In this document: positions 7,230 to 14,521 of the stretch, piece after piece
How the letters are laid out: each line of letters opens with the position of its first letter
Position numbering within the stretch: position 1 is the first letter of the stretch
Origin: JAAYGT01 sp050252075
Lineage (GTDB): Bacteria; Pseudomonadota; Gammaproteobacteria; Burkholderiales; Burkholderiaceae_B
DNA: 18,859 bases
Reading direction: 5' to 3'
Assembly (NCBI GenBank): GCA_050252075.1
Contig: JBFWLP010000067.1
Span: forward strand, 1-18,859
Program-made: the position numbers and the translations under genes
The notes under the pieces: generated by a model
Databases searched by the model: none
What the model was told of the DNA's origin: nothing
The model's input: the letters and a program-made list of their open reading frames with translations, nothing else

Positions 7230-8111
7230 TTACAGCACCGATTTGAGCAACTTGCCCATTTCGGAGGGATCGCGCGTGGTGCGAATACCGCAGGCTTCCA
7301 TGACTTCCAGCTTGGCATCGGCCGTATCGGCACCGCCGGAAATGAGCGCACCGGCATGGCCCATGCGCTTTCCGGGAGGCGCGGTAACGCCGGCAATAAA
7401 GCCAACCACCGGTTTTTTCATGTTGTCCTTCGCCCACAGAGCCGCATTCACTTCATCGGGACCACCGATTTCGCCGATCATGATCACGGCATCGGTGTCG
7501 GGATCGTCGTTGAACATTTGCAGCACATCGACGTGCTTCAGGCCGTTGATGGGATCGCCGCCGATACCCACGGCGGTAGACTGCCCCAGACCCAGCTCGG
7601 TAAGCTGCGCCACCGCTTCGTACGTAAGCGTGCCCGACCGGCTGACCACGCCAATACGGCCCTTGCGGGAAATGTGGCCCGGCATGATACCAATTTTCAG
7701 CTCATCGGGTGTAATCAGACCGGGGCAGTTCGGCCCCAGCAGCAGCGTTTTCTTGTTCTGGGCGCGCATGCGATTACGCACTTCAAGCATGTCGCGTACG
7801 GGAATGCCCTCGGTAATGCAGATGACCAGATCCAGATCGGCGTCGACCGCTTCCCAGATGGCATCGGCAGCGCCCGCCGGCGGAACATAAATCACCGAAA
7901 CGGTGGCGCCGGTTTCAGCCTTGGCTTCCTTGACGGACGCGTAAATGGGCACGCCCTCGAAGTTCTCACCGGCTTTCTTCGGGTGAACACCGGCGACGAA
8001 CGCATTCTTGCCATTGGCATATTCACGGCACATGTGGGTGTGGAACTGCCCGGTTTTACCCGTCATGCCCTGTGTGATGACTTTTGTGTCTTTGTTGATC
8101 AGAATCGACAT
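7230..8111 (-). CDS. sucD: Succinyl-CoA synthetase (ADP-forming) alpha subunit
   Basis: SucD binds CoA and carries the phosphohistidine intermediate of succinyl-CoA synthetase, the TCA-cycle step that makes ATP (or GTP) from succinyl-CoA. The 293 residues are typical in length. Visible marks are the N-terminal CoA-binding Rossmann region with TGKTGQFHT at 17-25, ITEGIPVRDM at 100-108, LLGPNCPGLI at 124-133, and the active-site histidine in KRMGHAGALI (His252). It starts 26 bases after the sucC stop, with an AAGGA ribosome site about ten bases ahead of the ATG, so the two subunits come from one transcript. Nothing looks damaged. Confidence 0.98.
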   Translation of the reverse strand: MSILINKDTKVITQGMTGKTGQFHTHMCREYANGKNAFVAGVHPKKAGENFEGVPIYASVKEAKAETGATVSVIYVPPAGAADAIWEAVDADLDLVICITEGIPVRDMLEVRNRMRAQNKKTLLLGPNCPGLITPDELKIGIMPGHISRKGRIGVVSRSGTLTYEAVAQLTELGLGQSTAVGIGGDPINGLKHVDVLQMFNDDPDTDAVIMIGEIGGPDEVNAALWAKDNMKKPVVGFIAGVTAPPGKRMGHAGALISGGADTADAKLEVMEACGIRTTRDPSEMGKLLKSVL

Positions 8112-8137
8112 TTTTTAAATATCCTTGGCTTATCGTC

Positions 8138-9298
8138 TTATTTCGTGGCGGCGACAACTTTGGTCGCGGCTTCCGCCATGGTGTCGGCGCTAATGATGGG
8201 CAAGCCGGACTCGGCCAGCATTTTCTTGCCCAGCTCTTCGTTCGTACCCTTCATGCGCACAACCAGCGGCACGCTGAGGTTCACCGCCTTGCACGCGGCG
8301 ATAACGCCTTCGGCGATAACGTCGCAGCGCATGATGCCGCCAAAGATATTGACCAGTATGGCTTTCACACCCTTGTTCTTGAGCATGATCTTGAACGCCT
8401 CGGTGACCTTCTGGGCCGTGGCGCCACCGCCAACGTCAAGGAAGTTGGCCGGCTCGCCGCCAAACAACTTGATGGTGTCCATCGTTGCCATGGCCAGACC
8501 GGCGCCGTTGACCAGGCAACCGATGTTGCCGTCGAGCTGGATATAGGCCAGATCAAACTTGCTTGCTTCGACTTCGGCGGGATCTTCTTCGTCGAGATCG
8601 CGGTACGCCACGATGTCGGGATGACGGAACAAGGCGTTCGAGTCGAAATTGAACTTGGCGTCGAGCGCAATGATATCGCCCGAACCGGTAAGAATGAGGG
8701 GGTTGATCTCGGCCAGCGACGAATCGGTGTCCCAGTAAGCCTTGTAGAGTTTCTGGAACTCGGCGGCCGCTTTCGAGACCGAACCTTCGGGCACACCGAT
8801 ACCGCGGGCCAGCTCGGCGGCTTCGGCGTCGGTCAGGCCGGTGGCGGGGTCGACAAAAACCTTCAGGATTTTCTCGGGGCTGTGCTCAGCGACCTCTTCG
8901 ATGTCCATGCCGCCTTCGCTGGACGCCATGACGCAAACGCGCTGCGTTCCGCGATCGGTCACGATGCCGACATAGTATTCCTTCTTGATATCAGCGCCTT
9001 CCTCGATGAGCAGGCGACGCACCTTCTGGCCTTCGGGCCCGGTTTGATGCGTAATCAGCTGCATGCCCAGAATTTCGGTGGACAACTGGCGAACCTCGTC
9101 GAGCGAGCGAGCCAGCTTCACGCCGCCGCCCTTGCCCCGGCCGCCCGCATGAATTTGCGCTTTCACGACCCACACGGGGCCGCCCAGCTTCTCGGCGGCA
9201 GCCATGGCTTCGTCTACGGAGAAGGCTGGAATGCCGCGCGGAACCGTCACGCCAAATTTCTTCAGCAATTCCTTGCCCTGATACTCGTGAATTTTCAT
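8138..9298 (-). CDS. sucC: Succinyl-CoA synthetase beta subunit
   Basis: SucC supplies the ATP-grasp nucleotide site and the succinate site of the enzyme, and pairs with SucD from the next gene. The 386-residue protein starts with the family signature MKIHEYQGKELLKKFGV and has the glycine-rich nucleotide loop HAGGRGKGGGV at 50-60. Further on come EINPLILT and the C-terminal NIFGGIMRCDVIAEGVI, which contacts the alpha subunit. Length and motifs are complete. The ATG at 9296-9298 follows a CAGG ribosome site at good spacing. The gene lies only 34 bases after a strong terminator stem that closes the DUF2889 gene, so its own promoter must overlap or lie upstream of that terminator. Confidence 0.98.
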   Translation of the reverse strand: MKIHEYQGKELLKKFGVTVPRGIPAFSVDEAMAAAEKLGGPVWVVKAQIHAGGRGKGGGVKLARSLDEVRQLSTEILGMQLITHQTGPEGQKVRRLLIEEGADIKKEYYVGIVTDRGTQRVCVMASSEGGMDIEEVAEHSPEKILKVFVDPATGLTDAEAAELARGIGVPEGSVSKAAAEFQKLYKAYWDTDSSLAEINPLILTGSGDIIALDAKFNFDSNALFRHPDIVAYRDLDEEDPAEVEASKFDLAYIQLDGNIGCLVNGAGLAMATMDTIKLFGGEPANFLDVGGGATAQKVTEAFKIMLKNKGVKAILVNIFGGIMRCDVIAEGVIAACKAVNLSVPLVVRMKGTNEELGKKMLAESGLPIISADTMAEAATKVVAATK

Positions 9299-9332
9299 GT
9301 AATACCTGTCAGAACGTAAGAAAATTTAAAAA

Positions 9333-9375
9333 CGCATTCATCAACGCACGTTCCAAACCTGCGTAGATGAATGCG
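9333..9375 (-). terminator. Rho-independent terminator after the DUF2889 gene
   Basis: A 10-bp stem (CGCATTCATC, 9333-9342, with its complement at 9366-9375) continues past an A/A mismatch into a 5-bp stem (ACGCA/TGCGT) around an 11-base loop. On the minus strand the stem is followed at once by TTTTTAAATTTT. It begins 11 bases after the DUF2889 stop and 34 bases before the sucC start. Confidence 0.88.
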
Positions 9376-9386
9376 CGATGACCACC

Positions 9387-9977
9387 CTAGTTGCACTCCG
9401 CCTTTTCGCCCGGACCAACATACCATTCGGGATAAAACCGCAGGGCAACCGGCCCGCGGGAGTCGAGTGCATGACAGCCGTCAAGCTGGAACGGACGCTT
9501 GGGCGCCGCCACCACACCGGCACGTTCCGCTGCCTGGGCCTTTTCACGCCAGCGCCGGGACATGGATTGCACCGCCGCGGTTGGCAGGATATATGACAGC
9601 TCGGTGAGGTGGGTACACCCAGCCAGCCGGGCGAAGCGTTCCTTCACTTTGTTCTTGAAATCTTTAAGAAGATTCAGGCCCACCAGCCCCTGATATGACG
9701 GCGCGATACAGGTGCAATGTTCGCCATAAGGAGCCGCCTCGTAGGCCGCTTCGGCATGCACCACGGTAAAGGAATCATCGATGGTGACACGCAGCAGCAT
9801 GTGATGAATGGGATCGCCCGCCTTGTGCAGCCCGCCGTGCTTGAGGAAGTCGTAAGCCTTGACGTCCAGAAGTACCGCTTCCAGGTCAATGAGATCGTCG
9901 TCACGCTGATACGACTTCACCTCGAGGGTGCGCGTGTGCAGCGGTTCGCGATTAACGTTGGAAACGGACAACGGCAT
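9387..9977 (-). CDS. DUF2889 family protein
   Basis: The open frame extends to 10097, but the ATG at 9975-9977 gives the sensible 196-residue protein. The extra 40 residues upstream are Arg/Pro-rich and overlap the predicted promoter. The sequence resembles the uncharacterised DUF2889 family: an N-terminal HTRTLEVKSYQRDD segment, the pair HGGLHKAGDPIHHM and VVHAEAAYEAAPYGEHC, and a C-terminal GCTHLTELSYILP motif with clustered Cys and His residues. There is no signal peptide or membrane span. I know of no assigned activity. The His/Cys pattern could suit a metal or substrate site, but that is speculation. A gene of this family between recX and sucC fits the gene order I recall for Burkholderiales. 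It has its own likely promoter and a strong terminator, so it may be transcribed alone. Confidence 0.85.
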   Translation of the reverse strand: MPLSVSNVNREPLHTRTLEVKSYQRDDDLIDLEAVLLDVKAYDFLKHGGLHKAGDPIHHMLLRVTIDDSFTVVHAEAAYEAAPYGEHCTCIAPSYQGLVGLNLLKDFKNKVKERFARLAGCTHLTELSYILPTAAVQSMSRRWREKAQAAERAGVVAAPKRPFQLDGCHALDSRGPVALRFYPEWYVGPGEKAECN

Positions 9978-10010
9978 AAAAGGAAGGGATAGGGTACGGT
10001 TAACTGGATA

Positions 10011-10016
10011 AGTATA
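10011..10016 (-). promoter_or_regulatory. Likely -10 element (TATACT) of the DUF2889 gene
   Basis: The minus strand reads TATACT, five of six matches to the sigma-70 -10 consensus, 33 bases before the chosen ATG. The -35 region 17-18 bases upstream (TTTCAAC) is weak. The position supports the downstream start, since the longer frame would begin upstream of the transcript. A perfect 10-bp palindrome ACACATGTGT lies further upstream at 10051-10060. Confidence 0.45.
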
Positions 10017-10120
10017 GCGCACGCACCGCGTTGGTTGAAACCGTGGTGTTACACATGTGTTGTGTGCCCTTGCTGGTGAGGCACCCGAGCGCAGCAACGC
10101 GGCCGGGGGCCGGCAGCGGA

Positions 10121-10582
10121 TCAGTAGGGAACAGGCCCGAGAAGATGGCGTATGGTAGTGGCACTGAACCCGCGTGAGGCCAGGAAGCGCTGCTGCCTGG
10201 CGTATTCCTTGGGCGTGGCGGGCGGCGCCGGAAATTTTTTTTCCCAGACAGCCCGGGCCCGTTCATTTTCGGTGGCTTCCAGCGACTCGCGCAACGCCGT
10301 GACGGTGTCGTGATCGACCCCGTGCTGCTGCAATTGCTGCACAATGACGCGCGCGCCCTTGCGCCCGGCCTGCCGGTTTACCAGGCTGGCGGCGAATCGC
10401 TCGTTCGACAGCCAGCCTTCGTGTTCAAGCGCGGACAACACGGTTTCAACCTGCTCGGGCGATTCGGCGTGGACGAGCAACTTGCGCTGCAGCTCGGCGC
10501 GTGAGTGCTCGCGCCGCGACAGCAAACCCACGGCCACCGCTTTCAGCGACCGTTGGAACGCCGACGGTTTACTCGGCATCAT
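10121..10582 (-). CDS. recX: RecX, regulatory protein of RecA
   Basis: RecX binds RecA filaments and blocks their extension, restraining recombination and the SOS response. The chosen start, one of two adjacent ATG codons at 10577-10582, gives a 153-residue protein of normal size. The family pattern is clear: AVGLLSRREHSRAELQRKL near the N-terminus, then EGWLSNERFAASLVNRQAGR, GARVIVQQLQQHGV, and a C-terminal RQQRFLASRGFSATTIRHL repeat. These are the tandem three-helix RecX modules. The open frame runs farther upstream inside recA, but that part is an alternative reading of recA. With this start, recX overlaps the last 14 bases of recA, a classic arrangement for coupled translation at a reduced level. 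No clear ribosome site is seen, and the second ATG at 10577-10579 is equally possible. Confidence 0.93.
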   Translation of the reverse strand: MMPSKPSAFQRSLKAVAVGLLSRREHSRAELQRKLLVHAESPEQVETVLSALEHEGWLSNERFAASLVNRQAGRKGARVIVQQLQQHGVDHDTVTALRESLEATENERARAVWEKKFPAPPATPKEYARQQRFLASRGFSATTIRHLLGPVPY

Positions 10583-11645
10583 CGGCAGAGTCGTCGACCG
10601 GCGAGCCCGCGCGGGCTGCAGCAAAAACCTGCGGTGTGACACCGAGCTTTTCGCGGATGCGGTTTTCGATTTCCTGGGCCATTTCCCGGTGCTCGCGCAG
10701 GTATTCGCGAACATTGTCTTTCCCCTGGCCGATACGAGTGCCGCTGTAGCTGAACCAGGCGCCGGCCTTGTCGACTATGCCGGCCTGCACCCCGAGATCG
10801 ATGATTTCGCCCTCGCGCGAGATACCGGCCCCGTACATGATGTCGAATTCCGCCTGCTTGAAAGGAGGCGCCACCTTGTTCTTGACCACCTTGACCCGTG
10901 TTTCGTTGCCGACGATTTCATCGCCTTTCTTGATGGAACCGATACGGCGGATATCGAGGCGAACCGACGAATAAAACTTGAGGGCGTTACCACCAGTGGT
11001 GGTTTCGGGATTGCCGAACATGACGCCGATTTTCATGCGGATCTGGTTGATGAAAATAACCATGCAGTTGGCGCGCTTGATGGTGGCGGTAAGCTTGCGC
11101 AGCGCCTGGCTCATGAGACGGGCCTGCAGACCGGGCAGGGAATCGCCCATGTCGCCCTCGATTTCGGCCTTGGGCACCAGCGCCGCGACCGAGTCGATGA
11201 CAATAAGGTCGACCGACCCGGAGCGGACCAGCGCGTCGGTGATTTCCAGCGCCTGTTCCCCGGTGTCGGGCTGGGAAATGAGAAGATCTTCGAGGTTGAC
11301 GCCCACCTTGGAGGCATACTGGACATCGAGGGCGTGCTCGGCATCGATGAACGCGCACGTTCCGCCCAGTTTTTGCATTTCGGCAATGACCTGCAGGGTG
11401 AGCGTGGTTTTGCCGGACGATTCCGGCCCGTAGATTTCAATAACCCGGCCACGCGGCAACCCGCCCACGCCCAGGGCGATGTCGAGCCCCAGGGAACCGG
11501 TGGACACCACCTGGATATCGTGCTCGACGGTATCGTCGCCGTAACGCATAACCGACCCTTTGCCGAACTGCTTTTCGATCTGGGACAGCGCGGCGGACAA
11601 CGCTTTGGCGCGTTCACTGGTGGCTTTGGAGGTTTTGTCGTCCAT
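10569..11645 (-). CDS. recA: RecA recombinase
   Basis: RecA forms ATP-dependent filaments on single-stranded DNA, drives strand exchange in recombinational repair, and triggers LexA self-cleavage in the SOS response. The 358 residues show the complete core: Walker A GPESSGKT at 73-80, catalytic Glu103 in DAEHALD, Walker B DLIVIDSVAAL near 146-156, the DNA-binding loop around MGDSLPGLQARLMSQALRK, and Gln201 in FINQIRMKIGVMFGNPE. The C-terminus is acidic (DDSADDAE), as expected for the regulatory tail. An AAGGA ribosome site lies at good spacing before the ATG. The promoter 47 bases upstream carries a LexA box. recX overlaps its 3' end. Confidence 0.99.
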   Translation of the reverse strand: MDDKTSKATSERAKALSAALSQIEKQFGKGSVMRYGDDTVEHDIQVVSTGSLGLDIALGVGGLPRGRVIEIYGPESSGKTTLTLQVIAEMQKLGGTCAFIDAEHALDVQYASKVGVNLEDLLISQPDTGEQALEITDALVRSGSVDLIVIDSVAALVPKAEIEGDMGDSLPGLQARLMSQALRKLTATIKRANCMVIFINQIRMKIGVMFGNPETTTGGNALKFYSSVRLDIRRIGSIKKGDEIVGNETRVKVVKNKVAPPFKQAEFDIMYGAGISREGEIIDLGVQAGIVDKAGAWFSYSGTRIGQGKDNVREYLREHREMAQEIENRIREKLGVTPQVFAAARAGSPVDDSADDAE

Positions 11646-11691
11646 GAGGATCCTTGGAATAAAGTTTGCCTGGGGTCAATTATTGCATTCC

Positions 11692-11720
11692 ATTGTACTG
11701 TATGAATAAACAGATATCCA
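11692..11720 (-). promoter_or_regulatory. recA promoter with a LexA (SOS) box in the spacer
   Basis: On the minus strand TGGATA (11715-11720) and TACAAT (11692-11697) are separated by 17 bases. The spacer contains CTGTTTATTCATACAG (11698-11713), which fits the LexA consensus CTG-N10-CAG and its CTGT-N8-ACAG core exactly. The layout matches the Escherichia coli recA promoter, where LexA covers the RNA polymerase site. Confidence 0.88.
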
Positions 11721-11847
11721 CTCCCGGCACGCCCGGCTGTGGCATGCCCGTCGCCTGTCGCCCTGCAACCGCCACGCCGGCCGGCCCATGGCCGCTCGGC
11801 AACTGCGCGGAACAAAAACATCCCGGCGTCGCGTGCACACGACACCC

Positions 11848-11876
11848 TTGCCGACAATTTTTCATACATTTATAAA
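11848..11876 (+). promoter_or_regulatory. Candidate plus-strand promoter before the structured RNA
   Basis: TTGCCG at 11848-11853 and TATAAA at 11871-11876 are 17 bases apart. Transcription would begin near 11883. A second -10-like hexamer, TAGAAT at 11925-11930, has no good -35 but would start RNA near 11937, exactly at the first stem of the structured RNA. Confidence 0.45.
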
Positions 11877-11894
11877 TATCTAGAAATACATGAA
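11861..11894. repeat. AT-rich imperfect palindrome over the candidate promoter
   Basis: TTCATACATTT on the left is matched by AAATACATGAA on the right at 9 of 11 positions, in a strongly AT-rich patch within GC-rich DNA. It overlaps the TATAAA hexamer and could be an operator or an UP-like element. Confidence 0.35.
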
Positions 11895-11936
11895 CATTTA
11901 AGGACCACGTCAGGAACCTGCCGATAGAATGGGCAC

Positions 11937-12094
11937 ATGGATAAAACGCAGCTTGTGCCTGGGAACGTCTGATCCCCCGGTTTTCAGGCCGGCCGTTTAT
12001 CCGTCGCCAGCCTCGCGCCCCCCGCGAGCCTTTTAGCGCGAGGCTATGCGTTCTAATGGCCCGGTGTCACGACAGCACCGGGCCGTTTTTTTTG
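11937..12094 (+). ncRNA. Candidate small RNA or rdgC leader with two stems and a terminator
   Basis: Three plus-strand structures lie in a row. Stem one pairs GGATAAAACG (11939-11948) with CGTTTATCC (11994-12002), with one bulged base, and encloses GCCTG/CAGGC (11957-11961 with 11985-11989). Stem two pairs GCCTCGCGC (12010-12018) with GCGCGAGGC (12036-12044). An intervening CGCGAG (12023-12028) can pair with the same left arm, so two folds compete. A strong terminator follows. No tRNA, tmRNA, 4.5S or 6S pattern was recognised. It could be a free-standing RNA or a leader controlling rdgC, whose start is 167 bases after the terminator. Two short frames start inside it (11 and 35 codons) without good ribosome sites. 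The 5' end is uncertain (about 11883 or 11937). Confidence 0.5.
12058..12094 (+). terminator. Strong rho-independent terminator upstream of rdgC
   Basis: GGCCCGGTG (12058-12066) and CACCGGGCC (12076-12084) form a perfect 9-bp stem around a 9-base loop, followed by G and eight T residues (12086-12093). No protein gene on the plus strand ends before it within the window, so it must end an RNA or act as an attenuator. Confidence 0.9.
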
Positions 12095-12125
12095 CCGTTT
12101 TTTTGCTGTTTTCAGGCTGCACCGC

Positions 12126-12173
12126 GCCGGTATCTTTCCGGTATCGCCGGCCCGGCCGGGTATACCGGCCACC
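12126..12173. repeat. GC-rich inverted repeat in the rdgC upstream region
   Basis: GCCGGTAT near the left edge and ATACCGGC near the right edge are complementary, with a second CCGGTATC copy and CCGG-rich segments between them. It lies between the terminator and rdgC. It may fold in the rdgC leader or act as a DNA site. The edges are approximate. Confidence 0.35.
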
Positions 12174-12260
12174 TTCCTTTCCCCCTGCCCGCCCGCCTGC
12201 CCCCGCAAGCTGTAGTAATCTACGCGGCCTGCCCTCTTATTATTTTCAAGGCATTTGGTT

Positions 12261-13160
12261 ATGTGGTTCAAGAATCTTCGTGTTTTCCGTCTGTCTCCCC
12301 GCTGGTCCTGCTCGCTGGACATGCTTGAAAGTGCGCTGGAAAAGCAGGCTTTCACGCCCGGCTCTTCGCGCGAAATGATCCGTCTGGGCTGGGTTCCCCC
12401 CCGGCAGGACACCGGCCTGGTCTATGCCGCCAACGGCCACTATATGCTAAGTTTGCGCGCTGAAAAGAAACTGCTGCCCACCACCGTCATCAACCAGGTG
12501 ACCCGGGCCAAGGCACTGGATATCGAGGAACAACAGGGCTACAAACCGGGGCGCAAGCAGCTCAAGGAAATCAAAGAACAGGTCACCGACGAACTGCTGC
12601 CCAAGGCCTTCAGCCTGTTCAAAGACACCCGGGTCTGGATCGACACCCAGAACCATTGGCTGGTGATCGACGCCGCTGCTGCGGCCAAAAGCGATGAAGT
12701 GCTGGGCATGCTGGCCAAAGTGCTTGATCCCTTCCCGGTCACGCCCCTGCACGTCAATGTATCGCCCGGCAGCGCCATGACCAGCTGGCTGATCGACGAA
12801 ACACCGCCCGATGGCTTTTCCATCGACCAGGACACCGAACTGCGCGCCACCAACGAAAGCCGTGCCACCGTGCGCTACGTACGCCACAGCCTGGACATTG
12901 ACGACATACGCAAGCATGTGGAAAGCGGCAAGCAGTGCACGCGTCTGGCCATGACCTGGGCCGACCGGGTGTCGTTTGTGCTGACCGACGGGCTGGATAT
13001 CAAACGCGTGAGCCCGCTCGATGTGCTGAAGGAAAACCAGGACGCCATGGCCGCCAACGAGGCCGAGCTGTTCGACGCCGACTTCGCTCTGATGACCGGT
13101 GAGCTGGGCAAGCTGCTCGACGACCTGGTGCAGGCGCTGGGCGGCGAGCGCACCGCGTAG
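12261..13160 (+). CDS. rdgC: Recombination-associated protein RdgC
   Basis: RdgC is a ring-forming, sequence-independent DNA-binding protein that limits RecA access to DNA. It is the second RecA modulator in this window besides RecX. From the ATG at 12261 the product is 299 residues, close to the usual size. The N-terminal MWFKNLRVFRLSP is the family hallmark. Further marks are GWVPPRQDTGLVYAANGHYMLSL, LPTTVINQVTRAKALDIEEQQGYKPGRKQ (split here only by reading), and SMAMT-type and WADRVSFVLTD segments near the end. An upstream TTG in the same frame adds two residues and is less likely. An AAGG lies nine bases before the ATG. It is the only plus-strand protein gene in the middle of the window and converges on pyrB. 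Confidence 0.96.
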   Translation: MWFKNLRVFRLSPRWSCSLDMLESALEKQAFTPGSSREMIRLGWVPPRQDTGLVYAANGHYMLSLRAEKKLLPTTVINQVTRAKALDIEEQQGYKPGRKQLKEIKEQVTDELLPKAFSLFKDTRVWIDTQNHWLVIDAAAAAKSDEVLGMLAKVLDPFPVTPLHVNVSPGSAMTSWLIDETPPDGFSIDQDTELRATNESRATVRYVRHSLDIDDIRKHVESGKQCTRLAMTWADRVSFVLTDGLDIKRVSPLDVLKENQDAMAANEAELFDADFALMTGELGKLLDDLVQALGGERTA

Positions 13161-13191
13161 GCCGCCGAACACCACCCCAGGCCAAAACGGC

Positions 13192-13204
13192 CCGGGCGGC
13201 CCGG
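13192..13204 (-). terminator. Possible weak terminator between rdgC and pyrB
   Basis: A 5-bp GC stem (CCGGG/CCCGG) with a 3-base loop is followed on the minus strand by GCCGTTTTGG. The T-run is only four bases long, so this is a weak candidate for the end of pyrB. The 49-base gap between the convergent genes shows nothing better. Confidence 0.25.
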
Positions 13205-13209
13205 AAACC

Positions 13210-14502
13210 TCAGTCGACGCCGTGGAACACGCTGTCGTCGGGCCCGATATGCGACGGCGGGCTCCAGGTGACATCGCGCAGTGAATGCTGCACCAGCGAC
13301 TCCACCCCCAACAGCACGGCGAAAATCGCCATGCGCACCGGAATACCGTTATCGGTCTGACGGAAAATGGCCAGCCGGGAATCGTGGTTCAGATCCACGC
13401 TCAGATCGTTGGCCCCTTCCCGGCTGTCGCGCGGCAAGGGATGCATGACAATAACGTCGGGCCCGCAGGTTGCATCGACGATGGCCTTGTTCACCTGAAA
13501 ATCGGGGCTGAAATTTTCAAGTTCCTCGGGCGTGAAGCGCTCTTTCTGAACTCGGGTGGCATAAATGACATCGGCCCCTTTCAGCCCCTGCTCCAGCGAA
13601 TAGGTTTGCTCGATGACATGCCCGCGCGTACTGGCTTTTTCAATGATGTATTCGGGCATTTCCAGCCCTCGCGGGGAAATCAAGGTGAATTTCAGCCCCC
13701 GGTAGAGCGACAGCAGCTTGATCAGCGAATGCACCGTGCGCCCGTACTTCAGGTCGCCCACCAGGGCGATATGCGCGCCGTCGAGCAGCTTCCCCAAACG
13801 GGAAAACTCGGTGAGAATCGTGTAAAGATCCAGCAACGCCTGGCTGGGGTGCTCGCCGGGCCCGTCGCCGCCGTTGACCACGGGAATGTTCGTGGCCCGC
13901 GCGAACTCGGCCACCGACCCTTGCTCAGGGTGACGAATGACCATGGCATCGACATAGCCGCTCATGACACGGCTGGTGTCGTAAATGGATTCGCCCTTGG
14001 CCATCGAGGAAAACGTAAACCCGGTGGTGTCGCATACCGAACCGCCCAAACGGCAAAATGCGGCGCCGAAACTGACGCGCGTACGGGTACTGGCCTCGAA
14101 AAACAGATTACCCAGCACCGCCCCTTCCAGCACCCGCGACACCTTTTGGCGGCGCGCGATGGGCTGCATTTGATCGGCGATACGAAACAGTTCTTCAACC
14201 GATTCGCGCGAAAACTGATCGACGGACAACAACTGATGCTTGCCATCGCTGGCAATGCGGTCACGCAGGGGGCCGGACTGCGCGTTCTGGGCGTATTTGC
14301 GCAGCAGGGCTTCGTTTTCAACGATTTCGGTGACAAACCGGGTGACGACTTCCGGCATGACACGAAATTCCTGCGACCCTTCGGGAAGCAGCCAGGTATC
14401 GAGCGCACGCCGCTTGACCCCAATGCGCCCGGCAAAGACATCGCGGGTCAAATTCAGGCGACGCATAGCATCGCGCAGGAAAACCTGTTGAGAAACAGAC
14501 AT
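13210..14502 (-). CDS. pyrB: Aspartate carbamoyltransferase with an N-terminal HTH-like extension
   Basis: This protein transfers the carbamoyl group to aspartate in the first committed step of pyrimidine synthesis. It has 430 residues, about 120 more than Escherichia coli PyrB. The catalytic core (about 90-410) is complete: FFEASTRTRVSFGAA with the carbamoyl-phosphate loop Ser138-Thr139-Arg140-Thr141, the mobile-loop Lys169 in SMAKGES, GEHPSQALLDLYT at 217-228, RVQKERF at 317-323, and HPLPR at 354-358. Residues 1-65 resemble a Cro/cI-like helix-turn-helix (LTRDVFAGRIGVKRRALDTW) followed by LLPEGSQEFRVMPEVV. From memory, ATCases of this length occur in Bordetella and Burkholderia. An AAGGGG ribosome site precedes the ATG, and a perfect palindrome lies 20 bases upstream. 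No pyrC or pyrI is nearby. The core is certain; DNA binding is inferred. Confidence 0.94.
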   Translation of the reverse strand: MSVSQQVFLRDAMRRLNLTRDVFAGRIGVKRRALDTWLLPEGSQEFRVMPEVVTRFVTEIVENEALLRKYAQNAQSGPLRDRIASDGKHQLLSVDQFSRESVEELFRIADQMQPIARRQKVSRVLEGAVLGNLFFEASTRTRVSFGAAFCRLGGSVCDTTGFTFSSMAKGESIYDTSRVMSGYVDAMVIRHPEQGSVAEFARATNIPVVNGGDGPGEHPSQALLDLYTILTEFSRLGKLLDGAHIALVGDLKYGRTVHSLIKLLSLYRGLKFTLISPRGLEMPEYIIEKASTRGHVIEQTYSLEQGLKGADVIYATRVQKERFTPEELENFSPDFQVNKAIVDATCGPDVIVMHPLPRDSREGANDLSVDLNHDSRLAIFRQTDNGIPVRMAIFAVLLGVESLVQHSLRDVTWSPPSHIGPDDSVFHGVD

Positions 14503-14521
14503 GAAGGGCCCCTTAGTTATG

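Noticed and set aside
10344..11705. 453-codon plus-strand frame opposite recA and recX
   Set aside because: It is fully antisense to conserved genes with intact motifs and has no recognisable product.
11929..12036. Short frames of 35 codons (from 11929) and 11 codons (from 11937) inside the structured RNA
   Set aside because: Neither has a well-spaced ribosome site or an amino-acid bias typical of attenuator leader peptides. They remain possible but unsupported.
11937..12094. 6S RNA, tmRNA or 4.5S RNA identity for the structured RNA
   Set aside because: No long rod with a central bubble, no tRNA-like end, and no conserved SRP loop is visible.
12046..12378. 110-codon plus-strand frame with a lipobox-like LLFSGC near its start
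   Set aside because: It begins before the strong terminator stem, runs through it, and overlaps the start of rdgC in another frame. The hydrophobic run is the terminator T-tract being translated.
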